Positions 7,080 to 14,316 of a stretch of 15,207 bases of DNA are shown one piece after another. The notes under the pieces are model-generated. The model was given only the letters and a program-made list of their open reading frames with translations, was not told where the DNA came from and did no database searches. The DNA comes from Dehalococcoidia bacterium (GTDB lineage Bacteria > Chloroflexota > Dehalococcoidia > GIF9 > UBA5629). How positions within the stretch are numbered: the stretch's first letter is position 1; the number at the start of each line of letters is the position of its first letter. Both the position numbers and the translations under genes were made by a program. The stretch spans positions 1-15,207 of the forward strand of contig QYPU01000058.1 of assembly GCA_007280145.1 (NCBI GenBank). Reading direction: 5' to 3'.

Positions 7080-8564
7080 TCACAACCCTCCTGGTATCTC
7101 TCCCAGCCTATCGAACGAGTATTTCTCCTTCACGGGAATACCCGCCAGGCGCTTGGCAATATTCTTCGTCTTCTCTACGTCGTAGCTGCCCATAATAGCA
7201 ATCTGCTCCATCCTCGGAGAACCACCACCATGAACACCAGCATACTGCGCTACGCCAGCCGCTTCCGAGCATGATATAGCTTGGACCCAGCGGAAGGCAC
7301 GATGTATATCTTCAATCGGCACCTCCGGATTCCGCATCATGTACTTTTCCAAATACGGGCGAGTCTCCGGGTTCTCCCAATCACCCAGACGCGGCAAGGT
7401 TGACGGCATCCCTCCAGCTATATCTGCCAGAATATCAAACTCGTGGTAGATGTTTACGCCAGCATGTCTGCGACTAACATTACAGTAAACGATGTCAGGA
7501 ATGTAAGTCCCTGAACCCGACTTTTGAGCATTAATCCCAGCAGCAATGCCTGTCCCGTAACATAGCTCTGAGGTGCAAATCATTTCGGCCAGCTTCTCAC
7601 TGACATGCGGTTTCTTTTCTATTCCATTGCACTCAGCCATCAGAGCAGTAGCCCCCATAATCACATCCGTAAAAGCTGGCTTACAGCCCGTATAGCTATG
7701 GCGATGATAAAGAGCAAATAAGAGCGCCAATCTGCCACCAAGCTCATACTCGCCATTCAGGAACACGTTCTCCCACGGAACAAACACATTGTCAAAAACC
7801 GTCAGAGAGTCGGCACCCACATAAGGACCTGGCATACCCAACTCCTTAGAAATGGGAGACCTGGCAGCGCTAACAATCAGCTTCACACCCTCTGCATCAG
7901 CAGGAACCGCACAGGAAACCGCCCATTCTCCCTCTTCTTTCGTCAGTCGCCGCGTAGGTATCACCATGAGCCATTCCACAACAGGGGCAACTGAGTTATG
8001 TACCTTGGCTCCTCTGATGACAATGCCGTCGCTTTTCGTCTCCACTACGTGGAGATAGAGGTCAGGGTCTAGCTGTTCATGTGGCCTGGCCGGACGATTT
8101 CCCTTCACATCTGTCTGAGCACAGCAGGCCGAGCGGTCATTCTCTTGGAAATCCCTTAGCCACTTCTCAAACCTCTTATAGTACGCAGTTCCATGCGCCT
8201 GGTCAGCCTCATGAGTAGCCACGGAATTTGCATTGATAGCGTCGATTCCCATACATCTGTCAATACATCCACCTACCTGGTGACAGGTTACTCTGGTCAT
8301 CTTCTGTTTGGCGAGCAAATCGGCAACGCTTCGATGAGTATGACAGAACCGGTTTATCTTCTTGCCCGTCAGGTGAGAAGTAGCCGTCAGTATGTCCTCA
8401 TATTCCTTGAACTCCGGGTCGGTTACCATATCATAGGTCTTGGCAATTCTATTGGTCCCTCCCTCTAGGCGAGGATCATCCCGGTATATAAGCTCCCCAC
8501 TCATATACACATTCCGCCTCATCTTGCTCAATCTCTTGCGATATTCATTCGATGTAATCATCAT
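7080..8564 (-). CDS. 4-hydroxybutyryl-CoA dehydratase-like protein, copy 1
   Basis: A 494-residue member of the 4-hydroxyphenylacetate 3-monooxygenase / 4-hydroxybutyryl-CoA dehydratase (AbfD) family. AbfD uses FAD and a [4Fe-4S] cluster to convert 4-hydroxybutyryl-CoA to crotonyl-CoA by a ketyl-radical route. All four cluster ligands known from Clostridium aminobutyricum AbfD (C99, C103, H292, C299) have counterparts here: C100 and C104 in GGCIDRC, and H287 and C294 in YHRHSYTGCK. The catalytic tyrosine and lysine (Y291, K295) are also kept. By recalled alignment, AbfD E257 is D252, T190 is S191, A460 is G447 and E455 is replaced by A442, so the substrate may differ. The presence of cluster ligands separates it from the oxygen-using hydroxylases of the family. 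The start is the first of two ATGs, six bases after GAGGG; the second (8561) aligns with the start of copy 2. Copy 2 lies 54 bases upstream on the same strand. Confidence 0.9.
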   Translation of the reverse strand: MMITSNEYRKRLSKMRRNVYMSGELIYRDDPRLEGGTNRIAKTYDMVTDPEFKEYEDILTATSHLTGKKINRFCHTHRSVADLLAKQKMTRVTCHQVGGCIDRCMGIDAINANSVATHEADQAHGTAYYKRFEKWLRDFQENDRSACCAQTDVKGNRPARPHEQLDPDLYLHVVETKSDGIVIRGAKVHNSVAPVVEWLMVIPTRRLTKEEGEWAVSCAVPADAEGVKLIVSAARSPISKELGMPGPYVGADSLTVFDNVFVPWENVFLNGEYELGGRLALLFALYHRHSYTGCKPAFTDVIMGATALMAECNGIEKKPHVSEKLAEMICTSELCYGTGIAAGINAQKSGSGTYIPDIVYCNVSRRHAGVNIYHEFDILADIAGGMPSTLPRLGDWENPETRPYLEKYMMRNPEVPIEDIHRAFRWVQAISCSEAAGVAQYAGVHGGGSPRMEQIAIMGSYDVEKTKNIAKRLAGIPVKEKYSFDRLGEIPGGL

Positions 8565-8618
8565 AACCTGCCCTCTCTAACAGATACTTCACAACAAGCT
8601 ATATTCTCTTACTGCTAC

Positions 8619-10094
8619 TCACAGCTCTTCTGGTGTCTCTCCCAACCTGTCAAAGGAGTATTTCTCCTTCACGGGAATACCAGCCAGCCGCTTGGCGATG
8701 TTCTTCGTTTTCTCCATATCGTAGCTACCCATAATGGCAATCTGCTCCATCCTCGGAGAACCACCACCATGAACACCAGCATATTGCATGACACCAGCAA
8801 TTTCCGAACAGGACATGCCCTGAACATAGCGGAAGGCACGATGTACATCTTCAATCGGCACCTCCGGGTTCCGCATCATGTACTTCTCCAAGTACGGACG
8901 AGTCTCCGGATTCTCCCAATCACCCAGGCGCGGCAGCGTCGCCGGCATCCCTCCAGCAATATCCGCCAAAATGTCGAATTCGTGATAGATATTCTCACCA
9001 GCATGCTTCCGGCTAACATTGCAGTAGACAATGTCAGGAATGTATGTCCCCGAACCCGACTTCTCACCGTTGATGCCAGCAGCAACACCTGTCCCATAAC
9101 ATAGCTCTGAGGTGCAAATCATTTCGGCCAGCTTCTCACTGACATGCGGCTTTCTTTCTATTCCGTTGACTTCAGCCATCAGTGCCGTGGCTCCCATAAT
9201 CACATCTGTCATAGCTGGCTTGCAGCCAGTGTAGCTGTGGCGGTGGTAGAGCGCAAACAGGAGCGCCAGCCTGCCACCAAGCTCATATTCACCATTCAGG
9301 AACACGTTCTCCCAGGGAACAAACACATTGTCGAAAACCGTCAGAGAGTCAGCAGAACCATAAGGGCCCGGTGCGCCCAGCTCCGCAGGATAACTGGCAG
9401 CGCTGACGATTAGCTTCACACCCTCTGCATCAGCAGGGACTGCACAGGAAACCGCCCATTCTCCCTCTTCCTTCGTCAATCGCCGCGTGGGTATCACATT
9501 GAGCCACTCCACGACAGGGGCATCTGAATTATGCACCTTGGCCCCTCTGATGACAATGCCATCGCTCTTCGTCTCCACTACATGGACATAAAGGTCGGGG
9601 TCTAACTGCTCGTGAGGTCTCGCCGGGCGGTTTCCTTTGACATCCGTCTGAGCACAGCAAGCTGTGCGGTCGTTCTCCTGAAAATCCCTTAGCCACTTCT
9701 CAAATCTCTTGTAATACTCAGTACCATATTTCTGGTCAGCCTCATAACTCACCACAGCATTCGCATTGGTAGAATCAATCCCCATACATCTGGCGATGCA
9801 TCCGCCTACCTGGTGACAGGTGAGTCTCGTCATTCTCTGCTTGGCGAGCAAGTCAGCAACGCTTCGATGAATATGGCAGAACCGGTTTATCTTCTCACCT
9901 GTCAGATGAGACGTGGCCGTTAATACATCCTCATATTCCTTCAACTCCGGGTCAGTTATCATATCATAGGTTTTGGCAAATATGTTGACCGCTCCCTCCA
10001 TCCGAGGGTCATCTCGGTCTATGAGCTGTCCATTCATGTAGACGTTCCGTCTCATCTTGCTCAATCTCTTGCGATATTCACTCGATGTAATCAC
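8619..10094 (-). CDS. 4-hydroxybutyryl-CoA dehydratase-like protein, copy 2
   Basis: A 491-residue paralogue of the neighbouring gene, about 85-90% identical by eye over its whole length, evidently a tandem duplication. It keeps the same predicted [4Fe-4S] ligands (Cys pair in GGCIARC, His and Cys in YHRHSYTGCK) and the same departures from AbfD, including Ala in place of the active-site Glu455. The main local difference is a two-residue indel and several changes just before ADSLTVFDNVF, close to the residue matching AbfD E257; there are also changes near the cluster (DAINANS to DSTNANA) and at the C-terminus. I use the GTG at 10094, not the TTG at 10133, because AAGGAGG lies six bases upstream and the resulting N-terminus (ITSSEYRKR) aligns with that of copy 1. 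It probably shares a transcript with copy 1. Substrate and division of labour are unknown. Confidence 0.9.
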   Translation of the reverse strand: MITSSEYRKRLSKMRRNVYMNGQLIDRDDPRMEGAVNIFAKTYDMITDPELKEYEDVLTATSHLTGEKINRFCHIHRSVADLLAKQRMTRLTCHQVGGCIARCMGIDSTNANAVVSYEADQKYGTEYYKRFEKWLRDFQENDRTACCAQTDVKGNRPARPHEQLDPDLYVHVVETKSDGIVIRGAKVHNSDAPVVEWLNVIPTRRLTKEEGEWAVSCAVPADAEGVKLIVSAASYPAELGAPGPYGSADSLTVFDNVFVPWENVFLNGEYELGGRLALLFALYHRHSYTGCKPAMTDVIMGATALMAEVNGIERKPHVSEKLAEMICTSELCYGTGVAAGINGEKSGSGTYIPDIVYCNVSRKHAGENIYHEFDILADIAGGMPATLPRLGDWENPETRPYLEKYMMRNPEVPIEDVHRAFRYVQGMSCSEIAGVMQYAGVHGGGSPRMEQIAIMGSYDMEKTKNIAKRLAGIPVKEKYSFDRLGETPEEL

Positions 10095-10100
10095 CAGTAA

Positions 10101-10107
10101 CCTCCTT
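10101..10107 (-). promoter_or_regulatory. Shine-Dalgarno deciding a GTG start
   Basis: AAGGAGG on the minus strand is six bases before the GTG at 10094, inside the longer reading frame that opens at a TTG (10133). It fixes the shorter start of dehydratase copy 2. Confidence 0.8.
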
Positions 10108-10198
10108 GTGCAAAATTTTGCATTAGTTTTCAACCAGTCGTACCATTATTCACTCATCCATTCTCAACAGCCTCCTTATCCCTTACTAAAAAGCCGAT

Positions 10199-10951
10199 TT
10201 ATATGGTGGTGCCTCCATCTACAGCAATAACCTGGCCGGTTACATAGCTGGAGGCATCAGAAGCCAGATAAATCACCGCCCCAACCATCTCCTCAGGCTC
10301 GGCTATCCGCCCCATGGGAGTTCTGAACATAGCGCCCTGTAGAATATCCGGATTACTCCAGAGAGCTTCACTGAAGCGAGTCCTGGTCATTCCGGGTGCT
10401 ACTGTATTCACCCTGATATTGTACTTAGCCCATTCGCTTGCCATAACCTTAGTTGCCATAATTACACCGGCTTTGCTTATGGAGTAAATTGGCAATATGT
10501 CGGGGGTAATTCCAGCTACTGAGGCAATGTTTACAATCCTGCCCCCACCCTGTTCCTTCATCACCCTGGCCACCGCCTGGCTCAAAAAGAACAACCCCTT
10601 CAGATTGAGGTTCATGATAGAATCCCAGGCACGCTCACTTACATCCAGCGCCGAATCCATGGCAGGGTTAGTGGCAGCGTTGTTCACCAGGATATCAATC
10701 CTGCCGAACTCTTCCTTGACCTTACTAACCAGATTGTCTATCTCCTCCATCCTGCCTACATGTGCTGCTACAGCCAGGGATTTCCTTCCCATTCCCTTTA
10801 TCTCCTCAGCTACCTTTTCCAAATCAGGCAATTTCCGGCTGGTCACCACAACATCAGCACCGGCCCGGGCAATCCCTAGAGCAATAGCTTGCCCGATGCC
10901 ACGGCTGCCGCCAGTTACAACAGCCACTTTACCTTGCAGAGAGAAATCCAC
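10199..10951 (-). CDS. Short-chain dehydrogenase/reductase (3-oxoacyl/3-hydroxyacyl type)
   Basis: A 250-residue classical SDR with a Rossmann fold. It has the cofactor motif TGGSRGIG (13-20), the NNAA motif (90-93), catalytic S144 in NIASVAG, Y156 and K160 in YSISK, the NLNLKG segment near 114-119, and the C-terminal YVTGQVIAVDGG signature. Such enzymes interconvert alcohols and ketones with NAD(P)H; FabG-like members act on 3-oxoacyl thioesters. TSRK after the second strand hints at NADP(H) preference, weakly. The GTG start at 10951 is supported by AGGAGGTGA six bases upstream, a full match to the ribosome. It lies 104 bases upstream of dehydratase copy 2 in the same direction. In this setting it may oxidise the 3-hydroxyacyl-CoA made by the hydratase, or act on a hydroxy-acid precursor; neither can be told from sequence. 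Confidence 0.9.
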   Translation of the reverse strand: MDFSLQGKVAVVTGGSRGIGQAIALGIARAGADVVVTSRKLPDLEKVAEEIKGMGRKSLAVAAHVGRMEEIDNLVSKVKEEFGRIDILVNNAATNPAMDSALDVSERAWDSIMNLNLKGLFFLSQAVARVMKEQGGGRIVNIASVAGITPDILPIYSISKAGVIMATKVMASEWAKYNIRVNTVAPGMTRTRFSEALWSNPDILQGAMFRTPMGRIAEPEEMVGAVIYLASDASSYVTGQVIAVDGGTTI

Positions 10952-11024
10952 TTTCTGTCACCTCCTGAATAAAATTAATACTGCTAATTATAATGAAGGA
11001 ACATCAGCGACGCAAACGCAATAG

Positions 11025-11603
11025 CTAAGCTTGTTCAGCTTCCCGCGCCATTTCGCCAAGCGCCGAAGAGTACGCATGAAAAGTTGTAGAATCAAAGAGC
11101 ACAAAAACTATCTCCTTAATTGAGGTAACACCTTCCTTGAGGAATGAGACAACGGTGTTCATAGCTACCTTTGCCGCTTCAGCTACCGGGTAACCGTAGG
11201 CTCCAGTGCTTATCGATGGAAAAGAAATACTGCTTAAGTTATTCTCTGTGGCCACTTTGAGGCTCTCCCGATAGGCACTGGCGAGCAGCTCAGGCTCTCC
11301 TTTGCTACCCCCATGCCAGACAGGCCCAACGGTATGAATGACAAACTTTGCTTTGAGATTCCCCCCAGTAGTAATCACCGCTTTACCTGTTGGCAACCGC
11401 CCTTGCCTGGATACGACTTGTTTGCATTCCTCCAAAATGGCAGGGCCACCAGCCCGGTGGATGGCACCATCAACACCGCCACCTCCCATCAAACCTGAGT
11501 TGGCAGCATTAACTATTGCATCAGTAGCTTGCCTGGTAATATCTCCCTGGATTATGGATAACTTGGCCCCGTTGATGCTCACCTCTGTGGCTGATTTCTC
11601 CAT
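11025..11603 (-). CDS. Macrodomain protein (O-acetyl-ADP-ribose deacetylase family, MacroD/YmdB-like)
   Basis: A 192-residue single macrodomain. It has GDIT (20-23), VNAANSGLMGGGGVDGAIH (31-49) with N35 and D45 matching the catalytic Asn25/Asp35 of E. coli YmdB, and the phosphate loop STGAYGYP (132-139). MacroD-type enzymes bind ADP-ribose and hydrolyse O-acetyl-ADP-ribose or remove ADP-ribose from acidic residues. The ATG at 11603 is chosen because AAGGAGG stands eight bases upstream (11612-11618); the longer frame to 11651 begins with TTG and adds a charged tail not expected in the family. It follows the sirtuin gene by 52 bases on the same strand. As sirtuins generate O-acyl-ADP-ribose, the pair probably acts in sequence. 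A separate role in reversing ADP-ribosylation cannot be excluded. Confidence 0.93.
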   Translation of the reverse strand: MEKSATEVSINGAKLSIIQGDITRQATDAIVNAANSGLMGGGGVDGAIHRAGGPAILEECKQVVSRQGRLPTGKAVITTGGNLKAKFVIHTVGPVWHGGSKGEPELLASAYRESLKVATENNLSSISFPSISTGAYGYPVAEAAKVAMNTVVSFLKEGVTSIKEIVFVLFDSTTFHAYSSALGEMAREAEQA

Positions 11604-11655
11604 GGCTTCGCCCTCCTTCACAGCTATTCTTGGCTTACCTTCAGACCTCAAGTAT

Positions 11656-12501
11656 TTATCTTCTTAATCTCTTTACTTCCTCAACTATTCCAGGCAAAAT
11701 TTCACCGGTTTTCCCCTGAATCAAATAATCAGAAACCCCTTCTTGAGTTAGAGGTGTTGGCTCGGCATTCAATTCAATGATTGTCACCGCAGGGACTCTC
11801 TCCACCGCATATATACCAGCTCCGGTCTTCCTTTCTGTCTCCACTTTCCTCTGCCTGGCGACCCGTGGTAATTCGGCAAAAGGATAAACCACAGCCGATG
11901 TCCCGCAAATGAGCATCAAATCGCATCTCCAGGCTTCTTCCAGACTTTGATGAGCAACATCACTGGGAATCGGCTCTCTGAAATGAACAACGTCTCCCTT
12001 AATTACCCCTCCACATTTTCTACAGTGGGGTGGCAATCTCCCTTCCTCTCTTAGCCCTTGTAAATCATATTCTTCTAAATCAAATCTAGCATTACAATCA
12101 ATGCATCTTAGTTTGAACGCATTTCCATGATAGTCCAGAACGTTTTCAGTTCCTGCCCTTTGATGCAAATTATCAATGTTTTGTGTAATCACACACTTCA
12201 AAATCCCCATCTTCTCCAACTCAGCCAGTGCATGATGACCCGGATTAGGCTCCACCTTTGTTAAATCTCCAAACAAAGAGGGGCCACTCAATTTCTCCTC
12301 CCAGTATTCTTTTGGATTTGCCAAAAACCTGTGATAAGTTTGGTAGGCTCTTCTTTCCGCCTCAGGGTCTTTAGTCCAGATACCCGATGGCCCTCGAAAA
12401 TCAGGGATTCCCGATTCAGTTGACATCCCTGCCCCAGTTAGGGCAATAGCATAATTTGAATTGATTAAATCCCTTGCCGCTCTTTCAATTGGTTCTTCCA
12501 C
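11656..12501 (-). CDS. NAD-dependent protein deacylase, Sir2 (sirtuin) family
   Basis: A 281-residue sirtuin: NAD-dependent removal of acyl groups from lysine, giving nicotinamide and O-acyl-ADP-ribose. It shows GAGMSTESGIPDFR (23-36), TQNID (106-110), catalytic H125 in DYHGNAF, a four-Cys zinc site (C133, C136, C160, C163) and GTSAVVYPFAELP (200-212). The Tyr/Arg pair that marks desuccinylases (SIRT5, E. coli CobB) is not apparent in the NPKEYWEEKLS segment, so acetyl or other neutral acyl groups are more likely substrates. Two oddities: the usual VxFGE peptide-binding motif reads VVHFREPIP (172-179), and a charged insertion (about 213-238) precedes the IIELN strand. The GTG start at 12501 lies eight bases after GGGAGGT. 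It heads the minus-strand gene row and is divergent from the cNMP-domain gene. Confidence 0.93.
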   Translation of the reverse strand: MEEPIERAARDLINSNYAIALTGAGMSTESGIPDFRGPSGIWTKDPEAERRAYQTYHRFLANPKEYWEEKLSGPSLFGDLTKVEPNPGHHALAELEKMGILKCVITQNIDNLHQRAGTENVLDYHGNAFKLRCIDCNARFDLEEYDLQGLREEGRLPPHCRKCGGVIKGDVVHFREPIPSDVAHQSLEEAWRCDLMLICGTSAVVYPFAELPRVARQRKVETERKTGAGIYAVERVPAVTIIELNAEPTPLTQEGVSDYLIQGKTGEILPGIVEEVKRLRR

Positions 12502-12614
12502 AGCTTTTTACCTCCCGAATATTCCTCCTTATTCAGCTACAGGCCTTAACAAATTCATCAGGCTAAAGATGATAAGGCAAACCCTCAGCTTTGATTTCAC
12601 TCCGCCCCACTGAG

Positions 12615-12643
12615 AGTATATCCTATGTTACTTGGTAGTTAAA
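12615..12643 (-). promoter_or_regulatory. Candidate promoter for the sirtuin-led gene row
   Basis: On the minus strand TTTAAC (12638-12643) and TATACT (12615-12620) are separated by 17 bases, matching the consensus at three and five of six positions. It lies about 115 bases upstream of the sirtuin start. Moderate match only. Confidence 0.35.
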
Positions 12644-12669
12644 GCATATATCCCATCCCCACTTGCTGA

Positions 12670-12698
12670 TTGAACTTTCAGTATGAAATTCATATAAT
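12670..12698 (+). promoter_or_regulatory. Sigma-70-type promoter for the cNMP-domain gene
   Basis: TTGAAC (12670-12675), a 17-base spacer and a perfect TATAAT (12693-12698) face the gene starting at 12773, giving a leader of roughly 65-70 bases. It is the best promoter match in the divergent region. Confidence 0.6.
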
Positions 12699-12702
12699 GA
12701 AT
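12688..12702. repeat. Palindrome overlapping the -10 element
   Basis: ATTCAT, three bases, ATGAAT: a perfect 6-3-6 inverted repeat covering the TATAAT at 12693-12698. The position suits a repressor operator, but AT-rich DNA makes such short palindromes by chance. A second, weaker one, TGAT-five bases-ATCA, lies at 12745-12757 in the leader. Confidence 0.35.
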
Positions 12703-12772
12703 AAGGTAGGCTATCACAATAACTAAGTCTTGACCGAAAATTTTTGATAATCCATCATAATGGGGGTGCAAA

Positions 12773-13462
12773 GTGACACATTGGATGTGTGTTGAATGTG
12801 GTTATCTATTTAGCGCTCCAAGCCCGCCGAATGAATGCCCTGGCTGTAAACAGGTGTGCGTTTTTAACGATGTCACCTGCTACAGGCCAGAATGCGGTGG
12901 TGAGCAAAATGTAGACCCGTTGCTCGTGGGTACAACCCTGAGGACCGTGATCGGAGTTTCGGTTCCTCCTGCAACTCGAACGGCAGTTTCGGCTACGGCT
13001 AAAGTGCGAACAGCATATGTGGACATATTAGCGACAGCCGAAATGTTTGATGGGCTGACTGAGGAGCAAAAACAACAATTTCTCAGTCTGGGGAAAACTG
13101 AAACTTATGAACGGGGTGCAGTTATCTTTAGCGAAGGCAACGAGGCGCAAAAGCTATACATAGTCGAAGAAGGGTGTGTAGCTATTGAAAGCGATATCGA
13201 TGAGCAAAAGCGAGTCCCAATCTGCACTGTATCCAAGGGGCAGGTCTTCGGGTGGTCATCTCTTGTGCCGCCCTATCAGCTGACTGCTTCAGCCATTGCT
13301 CTTGAGAAAACAAGAGCTCTTGCTATCGATGGCGCAAAGGTACGTGGCCTATGCAGCACAAACCCGACCCTTGGCTGCATAATTATGCGAAATATCACTC
13401 GGCTGGTTGCTTCCAGGCTCAAAAACCTCCGCTTAGAGTTTATAAGCCTCATTTATGCATAG
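12773..13462 (+). CDS. Rubredoxin-like domain fused to a cyclic-nucleotide-binding (Crp/Fnr sensor) domain, no HTH
   Basis: A 229-residue cytoplasmic fusion protein. Residues 1-41 resemble a rubredoxin or rubrerythrin C-terminal metal site (WMCVECGYLF and ECPGCKQ: C6, C9, C22, C25), expected to hold iron or zinc, with three more cysteines nearby (C29, C36, C41). A linker (about 45-88) leads to a cNMP-binding beta-barrel (about 89-210; YERGAVIFSEGNEAQKLYIVEEG, then GQVFGWSSLVPPYQLTASAIAL). The phosphate-binding cassette lacks the cAMP-contacting Glu and Arg (W161 and Q169 take their places), so cAMP binding is unlikely. The protein ends at residue 229 with no helix-turn-helix, so it cannot act as an ordinary Crp/Fnr regulator. 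The GTG start follows GGGGGTG by four bases. It may sense redox state or metal and pass this to a partner; the partner is not identifiable here. Confidence 0.85.
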   Translation: MTHWMCVECGYLFSAPSPPNECPGCKQVCVFNDVTCYRPECGGEQNVDPLLVGTTLRTVIGVSVPPATRTAVSATAKVRTAYVDILATAEMFDGLTEEQKQQFLSLGKTETYERGAVIFSEGNEAQKLYIVEEGCVAIESDIDEQKRVPICTVSKGQVFGWSSLVPPYQLTASAIALEKTRALAIDGAKVRGLCSTNPTLGCIIMRNITRLVASRLKNLRLEFISLIYA

Positions 13463-13605
13463 CCGAGGCATGTCGCTTGGATTGCTTGCATTTCTCTCTA
13501 TAAACTTGGCACTCATGTTACATTAACCCTGCCTGAAGTTATATACTACTTCACACAACACACTCAGAAGAAAGATAGAGCCAGAACAAGCACATCTAGA
13601 GCTAT

Positions 13606-14199
13606 CTACTCTTGAATGTTTTTCGCTGTAACCTTCCCCACCAGCCAGATTATTACTGGTATCGAAACCATCTGGACAGCTATACCCGGCCAGCCCTGTT
13701 CAATCACCGACCAGAAGGCGACAAAAGGATTTGTCTCTAACCCTAGAGGACTGTAGCTTTCTCCGGCAACAAGGTATATCGTTAGAAGTGCCAACAACAG
13801 GGCTAAGCGCCCACCTACCATAGCTCCGAGCAGTGACCATATAGCTCGCAGGTTATACTTCTCACGCAGTATTCCAGCGATTAAGCCATAGGCTGAAAGC
13901 TCAATTACTATCTGCGGTAAAAGCCTCAGAACTGGCATCCCGGAGACAGCATAGCTAGCAAGAGGAGTAAGCAACCCGATAATCAAACCTGCCCGCCAGC
14001 CAAATACCAGTCCGCCTATCAATACAAAGATATGCATGGGCAGGAAGGTGGGGCCAGCTAGATGAAACTGGTGAAAAATCCAGGGCACCAGGACGGCTGC
14101 TAAAACGAAAACAGCCGTAAGAGCATAGCTACGAATATCGTTGTACTTTAGCACCACAGGGAAAGGTTGAGGCTTGGAAATTGCAATCTTGTTAATCAT
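13606..14199 (-). CDS. ECF-type transporter S-component (substrate-binding membrane protein)
   Basis: A 197-residue integral membrane protein with about five to six hydrophobic segments (about 24-43, 53-67, 70-86, 92-111, 118-144, 168-188). The segment LPMHIFVLIGGLVFGWRAGLIIGLLTPLA-like (53-81), ELSAYGLIAGIL (100-111) and WPGIAVQMVSIPVII (170-184) resemble S-components of energy-coupling factor vitamin transporters, which bind a vitamin or cofactor precursor and join a shared EcfA/A'/T module. No EcfA or EcfT gene is in the window, as usual for group II systems. The ATG at 14199 follows AAGGAGG by six bases. Substrate is not readable; no textbook riboswitch (thiamine, FMN, cobalamin, preQ1, folate) is recognised upstream, although a hairpin-rich region lies at 14317-14433. 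It converges with the cNMP-domain gene. Confidence 0.72.
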   Translation of the reverse strand: MINKIAISKPQPFPVVLKYNDIRSYALTAVFVLAAVLVPWIFHQFHLAGPTFLPMHIFVLIGGLVFGWRAGLIIGLLTPLASYAVSGMPVLRLLPQIVIELSAYGLIAGILREKYNLRAIWSLLGAMVGGRLALLLALLTIYLVAGESYSPLGLETNPFVAFWSVIEQGWPGIAVQMVSIPVIIWLVGKVTAKNIQE

Positions 14200-14316
14200 T
14201 GACGGCCTCCTTCCATTGAAAGATAGTAGCTGTGATTCTATATTCGCTCTTCGTAGCCATGCCCATCGAGTAGTACCTGTTCAACTCAGGGCTTCATCTA
14301 CATTGTAGCAGCGCAA

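Noticed and set aside
12744..12758. FNR-like box TTGAT-5-ATCAT upstream of the cNMP-domain gene
   Set aside because: The spacing is five bases instead of four and one half-site deviates; also the adjacent protein has no HTH and could not bind it.
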